Source: Fidelibacterota bacterium
GTDB taxonomy: Bacteria; Fidelibacterota; Fidelibacteria; Fidelibacterales; Fidelibacteraceae
Direction: 5' to 3'
DNA length: 10,179 nt
NCBI GenBank assembly: GCA_023134755.1
Contig: JAGLUM010000434.1
Location: 1 to 10,179, forward strand
Shown here piece after piece: positions 1-6,140 of this stretch (the first letter of the stretch is position 1; each line of letters opens with the position of its first letter). Made by a program: the position numbers and the translations under genes. The notes under the pieces were generated by a model. The model saw only the letters and a program-made list of their open reading frames with translations. It was not told the DNA's origin and searched no databases.

Positions 1-764
1 CCTAATCCCGCTTCAATGGGGTTGGTGGTTTTATCAATATCATTGCCGTAAAGTGCATACTTCATCTCAAGCCGCAGGGTGTCACGGGCTCCCAGTCCCA
101 CTGCCTGTATTCCAGCAGATTTACCTGCTTTAAACAGTGCATCCCATAATACAAGGGAATCTATGGGATCATGATAAAGCTCAAATCCCGGTTCACCGGT
201 ATATCCTGTACGGGAAATGATCATCTTTCGGCCGGCAAGTATACCTTCTGCAAAATGATAAAATCCGATACTTTTCAGGGGAATATCAGTAAGTAATTGA
301 AGAATATCGACACTTTTAGGTCCCTGTACAGCAAGCAAAGCGATATTGTCACTGTCATTACGTAATGTAACACTCTTCGGAAGATATTTTTTTGCCCAGT
401 CAAGGTCTTTATCTATATTGGACGCGTTAACGACCATCATGTATTTTTCCTTGTGAAAACGGTAGATGATCAGGTCATCTACAATACCGCCATCCGAATA
501 GCACATTGCGGAATATTGTGCCTGTCCGTCCGTCAATTGTGTAACATTATTTACTGTAATGTACTGCAGAAATGCTTCTGCCTGCTTCCCGGACACCATA
601 AATTCACCCATATGAGAGACATCAAAAACACCCACAGCATTCCGGACAGCTTGGTGTTCCTGATTGATGCTTGTATAGGATACCGGCATCATATAACCGG
701 CAAAATCAACTACTTTAGCATTCAATGCAATATGGCGGTCATAAAATGGAGTTTTCTTGCTCAT
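1..764 (-). CDS. gcvT: Aminomethyltransferase, glycine cleavage system T-protein (partial, C-terminus outside window)
   Basis: T-protein takes the aminomethyl group carried on lipoyl-H-protein and, with tetrahydrofolate, releases ammonia and forms 5,10-methylene-THF in the cytoplasm. My translation from the ATG at 764 gives 254 residues of the usual ~360. It starts MSKKTPFYDRHIALNAKVV and contains the family hallmarks FAGYMMPVSY (21-30), FDVSHMGEF (47-55) and GGIVDDLIIYR (92-102). Asp96 in that last motif aligns with the catalytic-site Asp97 of E. coli GcvT. RTGYTGEPGFELY and GLGARDTLRLE follow further on. The start is supported by a purine-rich GAGAG just upstream and by conservation of the N-terminus. 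It is the last visible gene of the minus-strand operon, 23 bp after the 63-residue gene. No glycine riboswitch fits in that gap. gcvH and gcvP are not in view and may follow beyond position 1. The reading frame is intact to the edge. Confidence 0.97.
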   Translation of the reverse strand, partial: MSKKTPFYDRHIALNAKVVDFAGYMMPVSYTSINQEHQAVRNAVGVFDVSHMGEFMVSGKQAEAFLQYITVNNVTQLTDGQAQYSAMCYSDGGIVDDLIIYRFHKEKYMMVVNASNIDKDLDWAKKYLPKSVTLRNDSDNIALLAVQGPKSVDILQLLTDIPLKSIGFYHFAEGILAGRKMIISRTGYTGEPGFELYHDPIDSLVLWDALFKAGKSAGIQAVGLGARDTLRLEMKYALYGNDIDKTTNPIEAGL

Positions 765-787
765 TGATTCTCTCGTTCTTTATTGCT

Positions 788-979
788 TTACCATAAATCA
801 CGTTTTTTAAAATCATCGTAGATATCCAATTCGCGCTGGATTTGCTGCACTGCGCCCCGCAGGGTGCCGTCAACCTTAATGTTTGTTTCGCCATCACGAA
901 CATTTTCTAGTTTCTTTATAAGAGCTTTAAAGGCATCCAGCTCGTCGTCATCCAGTTCAAATTTGATTTTATTGATCAT
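788..979 (-). CDS. Small acidic protein of unknown function (63 aa)
   Basis: I do not recognise this family. The 63-residue product is charged and probably mostly helical. An acidic N-terminal stretch (FELDDDELDAF, 7-17) is followed by a Lys-rich helix, a short GETNIKVDGTLRG segment that could be a beta turn, and a second helix ending KKRDLW. There is no signal peptide, membrane segment or Cys. The gene looks real because its ATG overlaps the stop of the upstream 135-residue gene as ATGA (976-979). A good Shine-Dalgarno (AAGGA, 7 nt before the ATG) sits inside the upstream gene. The stop lies 23 bp before gcvT. It is likely translationally coupled to the 135-residue protein and may act with it, but that is inference from position only. 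Confidence 0.72.
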   Translation of the reverse strand: MINKIKFELDDDELDAFKALIKKLENVRDGETNIKVDGTLRGAVQQIQRELDIYDDFKKRDLW

Positions 980-1383
980 GGCTCATTCCTTTTTAGCTTC
1001 ATATTGTATTCGTAGGGATCAATTTTTTCTATAATAATGGTATCACCGGGTTTTACGTTTTTTTCACTCATATAGCGCGTACTTCCTTTGTTCATACTAC
1101 GATTCCGGAAAACAAAGGTTTTTTCCACAATATCCGTTTCAATATCAAATCCGGCATCGGTATGGATAATAATAGTACGTACCCTGTAATTTTTATCAAC
1201 ATTATTAGAAGGATTCATAGCGCCTAAAACATCAAAAGGGAAAAAATCAATGTGGTTTTTCACAGAAAACTGACGCTGCATTATAAATAAATTTTGGCGT
1301 GTTATTGGTATTTCAATATGGTTATATCCCATTGAAAAGGGATTTTGATTCATAAATTGATCAAATTGAAAAGAGTTACTCAT
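976..1383 (-). CDS. Hypothetical protein, possible stand-alone B3-like DNA-binding domain (135 aa)
   Basis: This is a 135-residue soluble protein with no signal peptide. From about residue 22 it shows a pattern I associate with a B3-like beta-barrel DNA-binding domain that is sometimes attached to HNH or restriction-type nucleases. The elements are IEIPITRQNL (23-32), HIDFFPFDVLG (44-54), an ETDI strand (82-85), FRNR (92-95), an RYMSEKNVKPGD turn (103-114) and IIIEKIDPYEY (116-126). The KPGD-x-IIIEKI ending is also reminiscent of swapped-hairpin or double-psi barrels. No nuclease motif is present, so it would be a binding module alone. This is recall-based resemblance, not a search result. 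The start ATG at 1383 overlaps the previous stop by 8 nt (ATGAGTAA). A GGAG lies rather far upstream (13 nt), which fits translational coupling rather than independent initiation. The end overlaps the 63-residue gene by 4 nt. Confidence 0.8.
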   Translation of the reverse strand: MSNSFQFDQFMNQNPFSMGYNHIEIPITRQNLFIMQRQFSVKNHIDFFPFDVLGAMNPSNNVDKNYRVRTIIIHTDAGFDIETDIVEKTFVFRNRSMNKGSTRYMSEKNVKPGDTIIIEKIDPYEYNMKLKRNEP

Positions 1384-1741
1384 TAATTTTATCTAACTCC
1401 ACGTCAATTTGTTGATGGATGGGTTCATCAAGATCATTCATACCTTCCAGATTTAATATAATACTCGCAGACAACGGGTACTTTATCATAATGTCATCGT
1501 ATAGTTCTGTTAGATGTTCATCTGAAAATCCATCATGCATATAATAGTTTTCCTGTTCTTTATCCCAATGCCGCGAACGGGATAAATTATATTCATATCC
1601 ATTAAGAGTCTGTAGCACATGATTTTCATGATTGCGCAGAATAATGGTGTCCACCATCAGCTCAAGAAACTCTTCCCCAAGATCTTCTTGCAGTTTGTCA
1701 AGTGGAAGAACGATAGCTTTTTCAAAATCTTTAAATTTCAT
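1376..1741 (-). CDS. Hypothetical acidic protein (121 aa)
   Basis: I recognise no family for this protein. It is acidic and soluble, with no signal peptide or membrane helix. A predicted helical N-terminus (FKDFEKAI, LQEDLGEEFLELMVD) is followed by a Tyr/His-rich centre (NGYEYNLSRSRHWDKEQENYY) and a Glu/Asp-rich tail ending ELDKINE. An in-frame ATG at 1753 would add four residues. I chose the ATG at 1741 because it overlaps the AmrS stop codon as ATGA and is preceded by GGAG with a 6-nt spacer (1748-1751), and that GGAG would lie inside the longer reading. The stop overlaps the next gene by 8 nt. This chaining to an AmrS-type gene upstream and a possible B3-like gene downstream suggests co-expression, but no function can be read from the sequence. 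Confidence 0.8.
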   Translation of the reverse strand: MKFKDFEKAIVLPLDKLQEDLGEEFLELMVDTIILRNHENHVLQTLNGYEYNLSRSRHWDKEQENYYMHDGFSDEHLTELYDDIMIKYPLSASIILNLEGMNDLDEPIHQQIDVELDKINE

Positions 1742-2736
1742 GATAAACTCCATATAATTGGTATTTTATGTTCATGGGGTGTGGAAATATTGATGTGATA
1801 GGAATTTCGATCAATAATCTTTTCGCCGCATACCGGACAGTAGGTACTGTTGTCAAATCCCGGGTAGTTACCAACATATACATATTGTAATCCACAGTCT
1901 TCCGCAATTTGTTTTGAACGTTCCAATATATACCGCGATGTCATAGGATAATCTTTCATTTTGTAAGCCGGATGAAAAGCACTGAGATGTAGCGGAATAT
2001 CCGTTCCGCAGTGCTTGACTATCCATTGACATTCTTTTTTTATCATCTGCTCATCATCATTCACACCGGGAATTAAAAGGGTGGTAATTTCGGTGTGAAT
2101 ACCCTGTCGAACAGACCATTCAATAGTATCTAAAACCGGATGCAGGCTCCCGCCGGTATATTCTGTGTACAGCGATTCGGAAAAAGCCTTTAAATCAATA
2201 TTTACTGCCCGGAGTTTTTTAAACACCTGTTCTCTTGCTTCGGGTGTAATAAATCCGTTGGTGACAAAGATGCATGGTAGCCCGGCTTCCTCCGCAAGTA
2301 CCTGAATAGCCATGGCATACTCCGAAAAGACAACAGGCTCATTGTAGGTAAAAGCAATGGATTTACAGTTCGTCTGTACTGCTTTTTTAACAATATGCTC
2401 GGGGCTAACCCAAACAGTATCATGCCCTTTGCGGGCAGATAAGTGCCAGTTTTGACAGAATTTACAAGAGAGACTGCACCCCCGGGTACCGATACTAAAG
2501 GTGTTTGTGCCGGGAAGAAAATGGTATAGAGGTTTCTTTTCGATCGGATCGACTTGCATGGCAGAGGGAAAACCATATATTGTGCTTAGCAGGACATCAT
2601 TGGAATATATTCGGACCCCACAGAGGCCGGTCTGTCCCGTATGAAGGGTACAGGTATGGGGACACAAGTGACAAGTAATACTTTCACCGTCACGGGTCCA
2701 GAATTCTGCTTCTTTATATTGATGTGTATTATTCAT
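1738..2736 (-). CDS. amrS: AmmeMemoRadiSam-system-type radical SAM protein (AmrS family, COG1180)
   Basis: This is a 332-residue radical SAM protein related to pyruvate-formate-lyase-activating enzymes. The AmrS type is often encoded near Memo-like and AMMECR1 proteins. An N-terminal Cys-rich element (C22-x2-C25-x3-C29 and C39 in TGLCGVR) precedes the radical SAM cluster motif C87-x3-C91-x2-C94 (GCSLSCKFCQNW), which binds a [4Fe-4S] cluster and SAM. Further family features are the AFTYNEP segment, VTNGF, the NIDLKAF strand and HLSAFHPAYKM. The C-terminal CPVCGEKIIDR (C300, C303) ends with a YHINI motif typical of AmrS. Length is usual for the family. It starts 8 nt inside the upstream membrane-protein gene (ATGAATAA), with no clear Shine-Dalgarno, so coupling is likely. 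No Memo or AMMECR1 gene is visible here. The substrate is not known from the sequence. Activity as a radical SAM enzyme is near certain, while the AmrS subgroup is strong recall. Confidence 0.92.
   Translation of the reverse strand: MNNTHQYKEAEFWTRDGESITCHLCPHTCTLHTGQTGLCGVRIYSNDVLLSTIYGFPSAMQVDPIEKKPLYHFLPGTNTFSIGTRGCSLSCKFCQNWHLSARKGHDTVWVSPEHIVKKAVQTNCKSIAFTYNEPVVFSEYAMAIQVLAEEAGLPCIFVTNGFITPEAREQVFKKLRAVNIDLKAFSESLYTEYTGGSLHPVLDTIEWSVRQGIHTEITTLLIPGVNDDEQMIKKECQWIVKHCGTDIPLHLSAFHPAYKMKDYPMTSRYILERSKQIAEDCGLQYVYVGNYPGFDNSTYCPVCGEKIIDRNSYHINISTPHEHKIPIIWSLS
1748..1751 (-). promoter_or_regulatory. Ribosome binding site that decides the start of the 121-aa gene
   Basis: GGAG on the minus strand lies 6 nt before the ATG at 1741. 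It directly follows an alternative ATG at 1753, which has no comparable site of its own. This favours the shorter protein and the 4-nt ATGA overlap with the upstream gene. Confidence 0.7.
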
Positions 2737-3085
2737 GGCGTTTTAATAAAATCATTTCGATTAACCAGCTGGTAAAGGATAGAAAAATGGCTGCCCAGAA
2801 TGCTGTCGCAAAATTCCGGATAGTAAATCCGGAAATAAGAAAAGAAGTTAGCCAGACCATAAATCCGTTGATAAAAAGATAAAATATTCCAAAGGTAAAC
2901 GCAGTTATCGGGATAGTAATAATTATTAAAAATGGCTTAATAAAAGCATTAAGTATCCCAAATAAGACGGAAATAGCGATCAAGGTAAATAGTCCGTCAA
3001 TATGTACGCCTTTGAACAATGTTCCTACGATAGTAAACGCTAATAGATTTACAATAATTTTAATAAAGAATGAAATTTCTTTCAT
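2729..3085 (-). CDS. Small 'phage holin family' inner-membrane protein (PF04020-like)
   Basis: This 118-residue protein is almost wholly hydrophobic, with about four membrane helices (roughly residues 5-25, 31-48, 52-85 as two passes, and 92-113). The segment ILNAFIKPFLIIITIPITAF (44-63), then a Phe/Leu-rich helix, an SGFTI turn and WAAIFLSFTSWLI, is the signature of the widespread family named 'phage holin 4, superfamily IV'. In most bacteria this is a chromosomal membrane protein of unknown role, not a phage gene. There is no phage context here. A TTG at 3106 would extend it by seven residues. I prefer the ATG at 3085, preceded by GGGGA with a 6-nt spacer. It is the first gene of the operon, about 43 nt downstream of the inferred transcription start, and it overlaps the amrS-like gene by 8 nt. 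Confidence 0.88.
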   Translation of the reverse strand: MKEISFFIKIIVNLLAFTIVGTLFKGVHIDGLFTLIAISVLFGILNAFIKPFLIIITIPITAFTFGIFYLFINGFMVWLTSFLISGFTIRNFATAFWAAIFLSFTSWLIEMILLKRHE

Positions 3086-3091
3086 ACCAAG

Positions 3092-3096
3092 TCCCC
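3092..3096 (-). promoter_or_regulatory. Ribosome binding site favouring the ATG at 3085
   Basis: GGGGA on the minus strand lies 6 nt upstream of the ATG at 3085. The alternative TTG at 3106 would place this site within the coding sequence, so it supports the shorter membrane protein. Confidence 0.55.
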
Positions 3097-3134
3097 AAGA
3101 AAACAAGCATTACTTAATTAATTTCGCTTAACTA

Positions 3135-3163
3135 ATTTTACAATAATGCATACAACTTGTCAA
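3135..3163 (-). promoter_or_regulatory. Sigma70-type promoter of the holin-like/amrS/gcvT operon
   Basis: On the minus strand, TTGACA (3163-3158) is followed by a 17-bp spacer and TAAAAT (3140-3135). The -35 is perfect, the spacing is optimal and the -10 matches the consensus at 5 of 6 positions. The predicted start is near 3128, giving a leader of about 43 nt before the ATG at 3085. It lies just after the aldolase terminator, so it marks a clean boundary between transcription units. No operator-like palindrome is evident around it, so it may be constitutive. Confidence 0.82.
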
Positions 3164-3179
3164 GAGATTATAAATATTT

Positions 3180-3215
3180 AAGAAAACGGACCAGATAAAT
3201 TTTGCAGGTCCGCTT
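3180..3215 (-). terminator. Intrinsic terminator of the pfp–fba operon
   Basis: On the minus strand an arm AAGCGGACC (3215-3207) pairs with GGTCCGTTT (3192-3184). This makes a 9-bp stem including one G·U pair, with a 14-nt loop and a following TCTT stretch. It begins 6 nt after the aldolase TGA stop. The T tract is modest, so termination may be incomplete. No T run follows on the plus strand, so it is not bidirectional. Confidence 0.65.
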
Positions 3216-3221
3216 AAAGGA

Positions 3222-4310
3222 TCATTTATACAAGTAACTAAACTGATTCATGCTGTTTAGATCTTCAAAAGCCCGGATCAGGCGTTTTGTGAATCCTTTC
3301 TCGCCGGCAATAACCCATGCGCGCGGATCATATTTTTTCTTGTTGGGCTTGTCCGGACCTTCAGGATTTCCAATTTGTCCCTGAAGATATGCATCAAACT
3401 CATCCATGTAATCCTTAATGGGTTTTGTATAGGCCCACTGAGTATCAGTATCAATATTCATTTTAATAACACCATAAGAAATTGCTTCGGTAATCTCTTC
3501 CGGAGCAGATCCCGAGCCGCCATGAAAAACAAAATTGACCGGTTTTTCTCCCAGACCATGTTTTTCGGAAATGTATTTTTGGGAATTATTCAGGATTTTC
3601 GGGGTCAGAACCACATTACCGGGTTTATAGACACCATGTACATTCCCGAAGGATGCGGCAATGGTAAACATAGGGCTGATCTGATTCAGTTGTTCGTAGG
3701 CATAATTGACCTCTTTGGGCTGAGTATATAATTCTGAATTATCCACACTGGTATTATCCACACCGTCTTCTTCTCCGCCGGTAACGCCCAGCTCAATTTC
3801 CAGAAGCATATCGATTTTGGACATGCGTTCAAGGTACTTTTTGCTGATAGCGATATTTTCTTCCAGCGGTTCAGCGGAAAGGTCTATCATGTGCGAACTG
3901 AACAGCGGTTCACCATGTTTTTTGTAATAGGCTTCGCCGGCATCCAGAAGTCCGTCAATCCAGGGCAATAATTTTTTTGCACAGTGATCAGTATGCATAA
4001 TTACCGGGACGCCGTAATGTTTAGCCATTTCACGGATATGTATGGCACCAGCAATGCTACCGGCAATCGCGGCTTTCTGATCAGTATTGTCCAGCATCTT
4101 GCCCGCATTAAATACTCCACCGCCGTTAGAGAATTGGATCATAATGGCTGATTTGGCTTCTTTGGCAGCCTGTATAGCAGCATTGGATGAACTTGAATTG
4201 ATGACATTGACAGCCGGAAGTGCAAATTTATTTTTTTTTGCATATTCAAAAACATCTAATAATATTTTACCGGTGACAATACCCGGTTTAAGTAATGGTT
4301 TAGTAGACAT
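3222..4310 (-). CDS. fba: Class II fructose-1,6-bisphosphate aldolase (class IIA, FbaA type)
   Basis: This zinc-dependent aldolase interconverts fructose-1,6-bisphosphate with glyceraldehyde-3-phosphate and dihydroxyacetone phosphate in the cytoplasm. The 362 residues match the E. coli FbaA length (about 359), so it is the class IIA form. Visible active-site motifs are HTDHC (106-110, with catalytic Asp108 and metal ligand His109), GGEED (178-182), NVHGVYKPG (223-231, metal ligand His225), FHGGSGS (262-268, metal ligand His263) and MNIDTDTQ (284-291, phosphate and substrate binding). All key residues are present. The start ATG at 4310 has a strong Shine-Dalgarno (AAAGGAG, 4324-4318, 7-nt spacer) that overlaps the stop codon of the upstream pfp gene. 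The intergenic gap is only 12 nt, so the two are co-transcribed and probably coupled. A terminator follows the stop. Confidence 0.98.
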   Translation of the reverse strand: MSTKPLLKPGIVTGKILLDVFEYAKKNKFALPAVNVINSSSSNAAIQAAKEAKSAIMIQFSNGGGVFNAGKMLDNTDQKAAIAGSIAGAIHIREMAKHYGVPVIMHTDHCAKKLLPWIDGLLDAGEAYYKKHGEPLFSSHMIDLSAEPLEENIAISKKYLERMSKIDMLLEIELGVTGGEEDGVDNTSVDNSELYTQPKEVNYAYEQLNQISPMFTIAASFGNVHGVYKPGNVVLTPKILNNSQKYISEKHGLGEKPVNFVFHGGSGSAPEEITEAISYGVIKMNIDTDTQWAYTKPIKDYMDEFDAYLQGQIGNPEGPDKPNKKKYDPRAWVIAGEKGFTKRLIRAFEDLNSMNQFSYLYK

Positions 4311-4322
4311 GGAGATACTCCT

Positions 4323-5975
4323 TTATTTATGTTCTAATTGTAAGGTTATTGTTTTCATATCACATACTTCGCTTGGACCAAAATACTGAATCGGTCCAGA
4401 ATAAATATAATCGGTTTCTTTTGCCCATTTTTCGCGGTTTGACACAAAGGTCTGAAAGGGTTTTCCCTTTAAATCAACAAGGGCTTTTCGGATCACCGGT
4501 TTATCTTTGCCGTGCCGGCGTTCGATATTCATCATCCGGGTCATTGGGACACCTCCGGTTATCCATTCTTCAGCCGGGGCACAGAGGTTGCGGACAGAGG
4601 ACATATAGCCTGTACATTTATTGATAGAAAGTAATGAAGCTGTATATCCGAGTAAATAGGTATAATCAGCATCAAAGTTGGAAGGGAAAGAACAACGGCC
4701 TTCATACCCGAAAAAATGGGTATGTGTTTTAAATTTTCCATTATATCGGCCTTCCGCTTTCAGTTTTGCCAGGCGTTCTTTCACCAGATGCACCAACAGC
4801 TTATCCGTTTCAATTAATGATACTTGTACGTTACCGTGCGGATCACGCTCCATAATAAGCTGTTCGGCAATGTTTTTTGGCATAGATCTGTATAATTTAG
4901 CTGTATGGTCCTGCAATTTCTCGCTAATGTATTCGCGTTTTGCTTCCATCTCACGAATGCTATTAATGATATCTTCATGTTTTGCCATCAAATCGTTTAA
5001 TTCCGTGATCAACGTTTTCATTTCCGGGATAAACTCAATAAGTCCTTCCGGAATAAGCACGACCCCAAAATTTTCACCATTTTCAGCACGAGTAACCACC
5101 GTCTGGGTGAAATCTTTAGCAATTTCCTGCAGGGTCTGTTTTTTCGCAGCCACTTCTTCGGAAATGATGGTATAATTCGGCTGTGTGCGCAACGCACATT
5201 CAAGGGTGATATGTGACGCGGAACGCCCCATCAGCTTGATGATGTGCCAGTATTTTTTTGCAGAATTTGCATCACGCTGTATGTTTCCGATCAGTTCACT
5301 GTATACCTTTGTTGCGGTATCAAACCCGAAAGAAGCTTCAATCATATCATTTTTTAGATCGCCGTCAATGGTTTTCGGTACACCGATAACTGTCAGATCA
5401 GCATTGTGCTGTTTGTAGTATTCTGCCAGAACAGCAGCATTGGTATTGGAATCATCACCGCCAATAACTACCAGAGCTTGAATACCCAGCGCCTTGCAGT
5501 TTTTTAAGGTTGCTTCGTATTGTTCTGTTTTTTCGAGTTTTGTACGGCCCGAACCAATAATATCAAAACCGCCTGTATTCCGATACAGGTTAATATATTC
5601 CGCGTTAAGTTCAATATAATCATTATCGGTAAGCCCGGAGGGGCCGCCTAAAAAACCATATAATTTTGAATTAGGATGACAGGCTTTTAAACCGTCAAAC
5701 AGACCGGCAATAACGTTGTGGCCTCCGGGAGCCTGTCCACCCGATAGAATGACAGCTACATTAAGCGGTGTATAAGCAGGTTTTTTCCCGGGTTCGAAAG
5801 TGACGGAAGGCAAACCGTAAATATTTGGGAATAGCGCCTTTATCTGTTCTTGATCTGCCACAGATGCAGTGGGCTGTCCCTCCCGGATCTGTAGGGCAGG
5901 ACCTTCATGAAATACAGCAGGCAGTTTCGGTTTATATGCTGCTCTTGCTTCTTGGAGAGATGATATTTTTTTCAT
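4323..5975 (-). CDS. pfp: Pyrophosphate-dependent phosphofructokinase (diphosphate–fructose-6-phosphate 1-phosphotransferase), long form
   Basis: This enzyme phosphorylates fructose-6-phosphate with PPi instead of ATP. The reaction is reversible, so it can serve both glycolysis and gluconeogenesis and saves ATP in fermenters. The 550-residue length and FGYEGRCSFPSNFDADY in the C-terminal half mark the long PFP clade shared with plants, spirochaetes and chlamydiae. The phosphate loop is GGQAPGGHN (79-87). GGDDSNTNA (172-180) carries the extra Asp that blocks ATP binding, and PKTIDGD (200-206) has Lys201 in place of the Gly of ATP-PFKs. Both are accepted markers of PPi use. MGRSASHITLE (249-259) binds the sugar phosphate. 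An insertion with a coiled-coil-like helix (about residues 315-350, ELNDLMAKHEDIINSIREME) is visible. The start has AAGGGA 4 nt upstream. It is first in the operon with fba, the next enzyme of the pathway. Confidence 0.97.
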   Translation of the reverse strand: MKKISSLQEARAAYKPKLPAVFHEGPALQIREGQPTASVADQEQIKALFPNIYGLPSVTFEPGKKPAYTPLNVAVILSGGQAPGGHNVIAGLFDGLKACHPNSKLYGFLGGPSGLTDNDYIELNAEYINLYRNTGGFDIIGSGRTKLEKTEQYEATLKNCKALGIQALVVIGGDDSNTNAAVLAEYYKQHNADLTVIGVPKTIDGDLKNDMIEASFGFDTATKVYSELIGNIQRDANSAKKYWHIIKLMGRSASHITLECALRTQPNYTIISEEVAAKKQTLQEIAKDFTQTVVTRAENGENFGVVLIPEGLIEFIPEMKTLITELNDLMAKHEDIINSIREMEAKREYISEKLQDHTAKLYRSMPKNIAEQLIMERDPHGNVQVSLIETDKLLVHLVKERLAKLKAEGRYNGKFKTHTHFFGYEGRCSFPSNFDADYTYLLGYTASLLSINKCTGYMSSVRNLCAPAEEWITGGVPMTRMMNIERRHGKDKPVIRKALVDLKGKPFQTFVSNREKWAKETDYIYSGPIQYFGPSEVCDMKTITLQLEHK

Positions 5976-6140
5976 GTTGTCCCTTCTTTTTTTGTGCGGT
6001 CTAATATAATAAAAAATTAATTTGTTTGTATAAAAAAAGAAAAAGAAAAAAATAAAAAATTAGCGGAGTATCTTAAAAAAACATTTAAAATGAATAAAAA
6101 ATAATCTATTTTAGGGCGGTTGATCTGACAAGGAAATATT
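5976..6140. other. Divergent A/T-rich intergenic region
   Basis: This 165-bp spacer separates pfp (minus) from the beta-propeller gene (plus) and must hold promoters for both. It is extremely A/T-rich, with a nearly pure A/G run at about 6031-6051 on the plus strand followed by more A-rich DNA, likely bent DNA or an UP-element-like sequence. For the plus strand only a weak candidate is visible (TTTAAA 6084-6089, 17 bp, TATTTT 6107-6112). AAGGA lies 6 nt before the ATG at 6141. I see no open frame, RNA fold or clear operator. Confidence 0.6.
6006..6034 (-). promoter_or_regulatory. Candidate sigma70-type promoter of pfp–fba
   Basis: On the minus strand TTTATA (6034-6029) lies 17 bp from TATTAT (6011-6006), giving a start near 5999 and a short leader of about 24 nt before the pfp ATG. 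The -10 matches at 5 of 6 positions and the -35 at 4 of 6. In DNA this A/T-rich such matches occur by chance, so it is a candidate only. Confidence 0.4.

Noticed and set aside
453..767. Open frame on the plus strand over gcvT, and similar ones over pfp, fba and the patatin gene
   Set aside because: The opposite strand carries well-conserved enzyme genes covering the same DNA, and the antisense products show no domain features.
765..787. Glycine riboswitch upstream of gcvT
   Set aside because: Only 23 bp separate gcvT from the preceding coupled gene, far too little for a glycine aptamer. The operon leader at 3086-3128 is also too short.
2729..3085. Holin-family protein as evidence of a prophage or lysis cassette
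   Set aside because: The family name is historical and its members are widespread chromosomal membrane proteins. There is no endolysin, integrase or structural phage gene nearby, and the gene sits in a metabolic operon.
6031..6060. Poly-A/T tract as a terminator
   Set aside because: No stable GC-rich stem precedes the T-run on either strand, and the flanking genes diverge, so no transcript is expected to end here.
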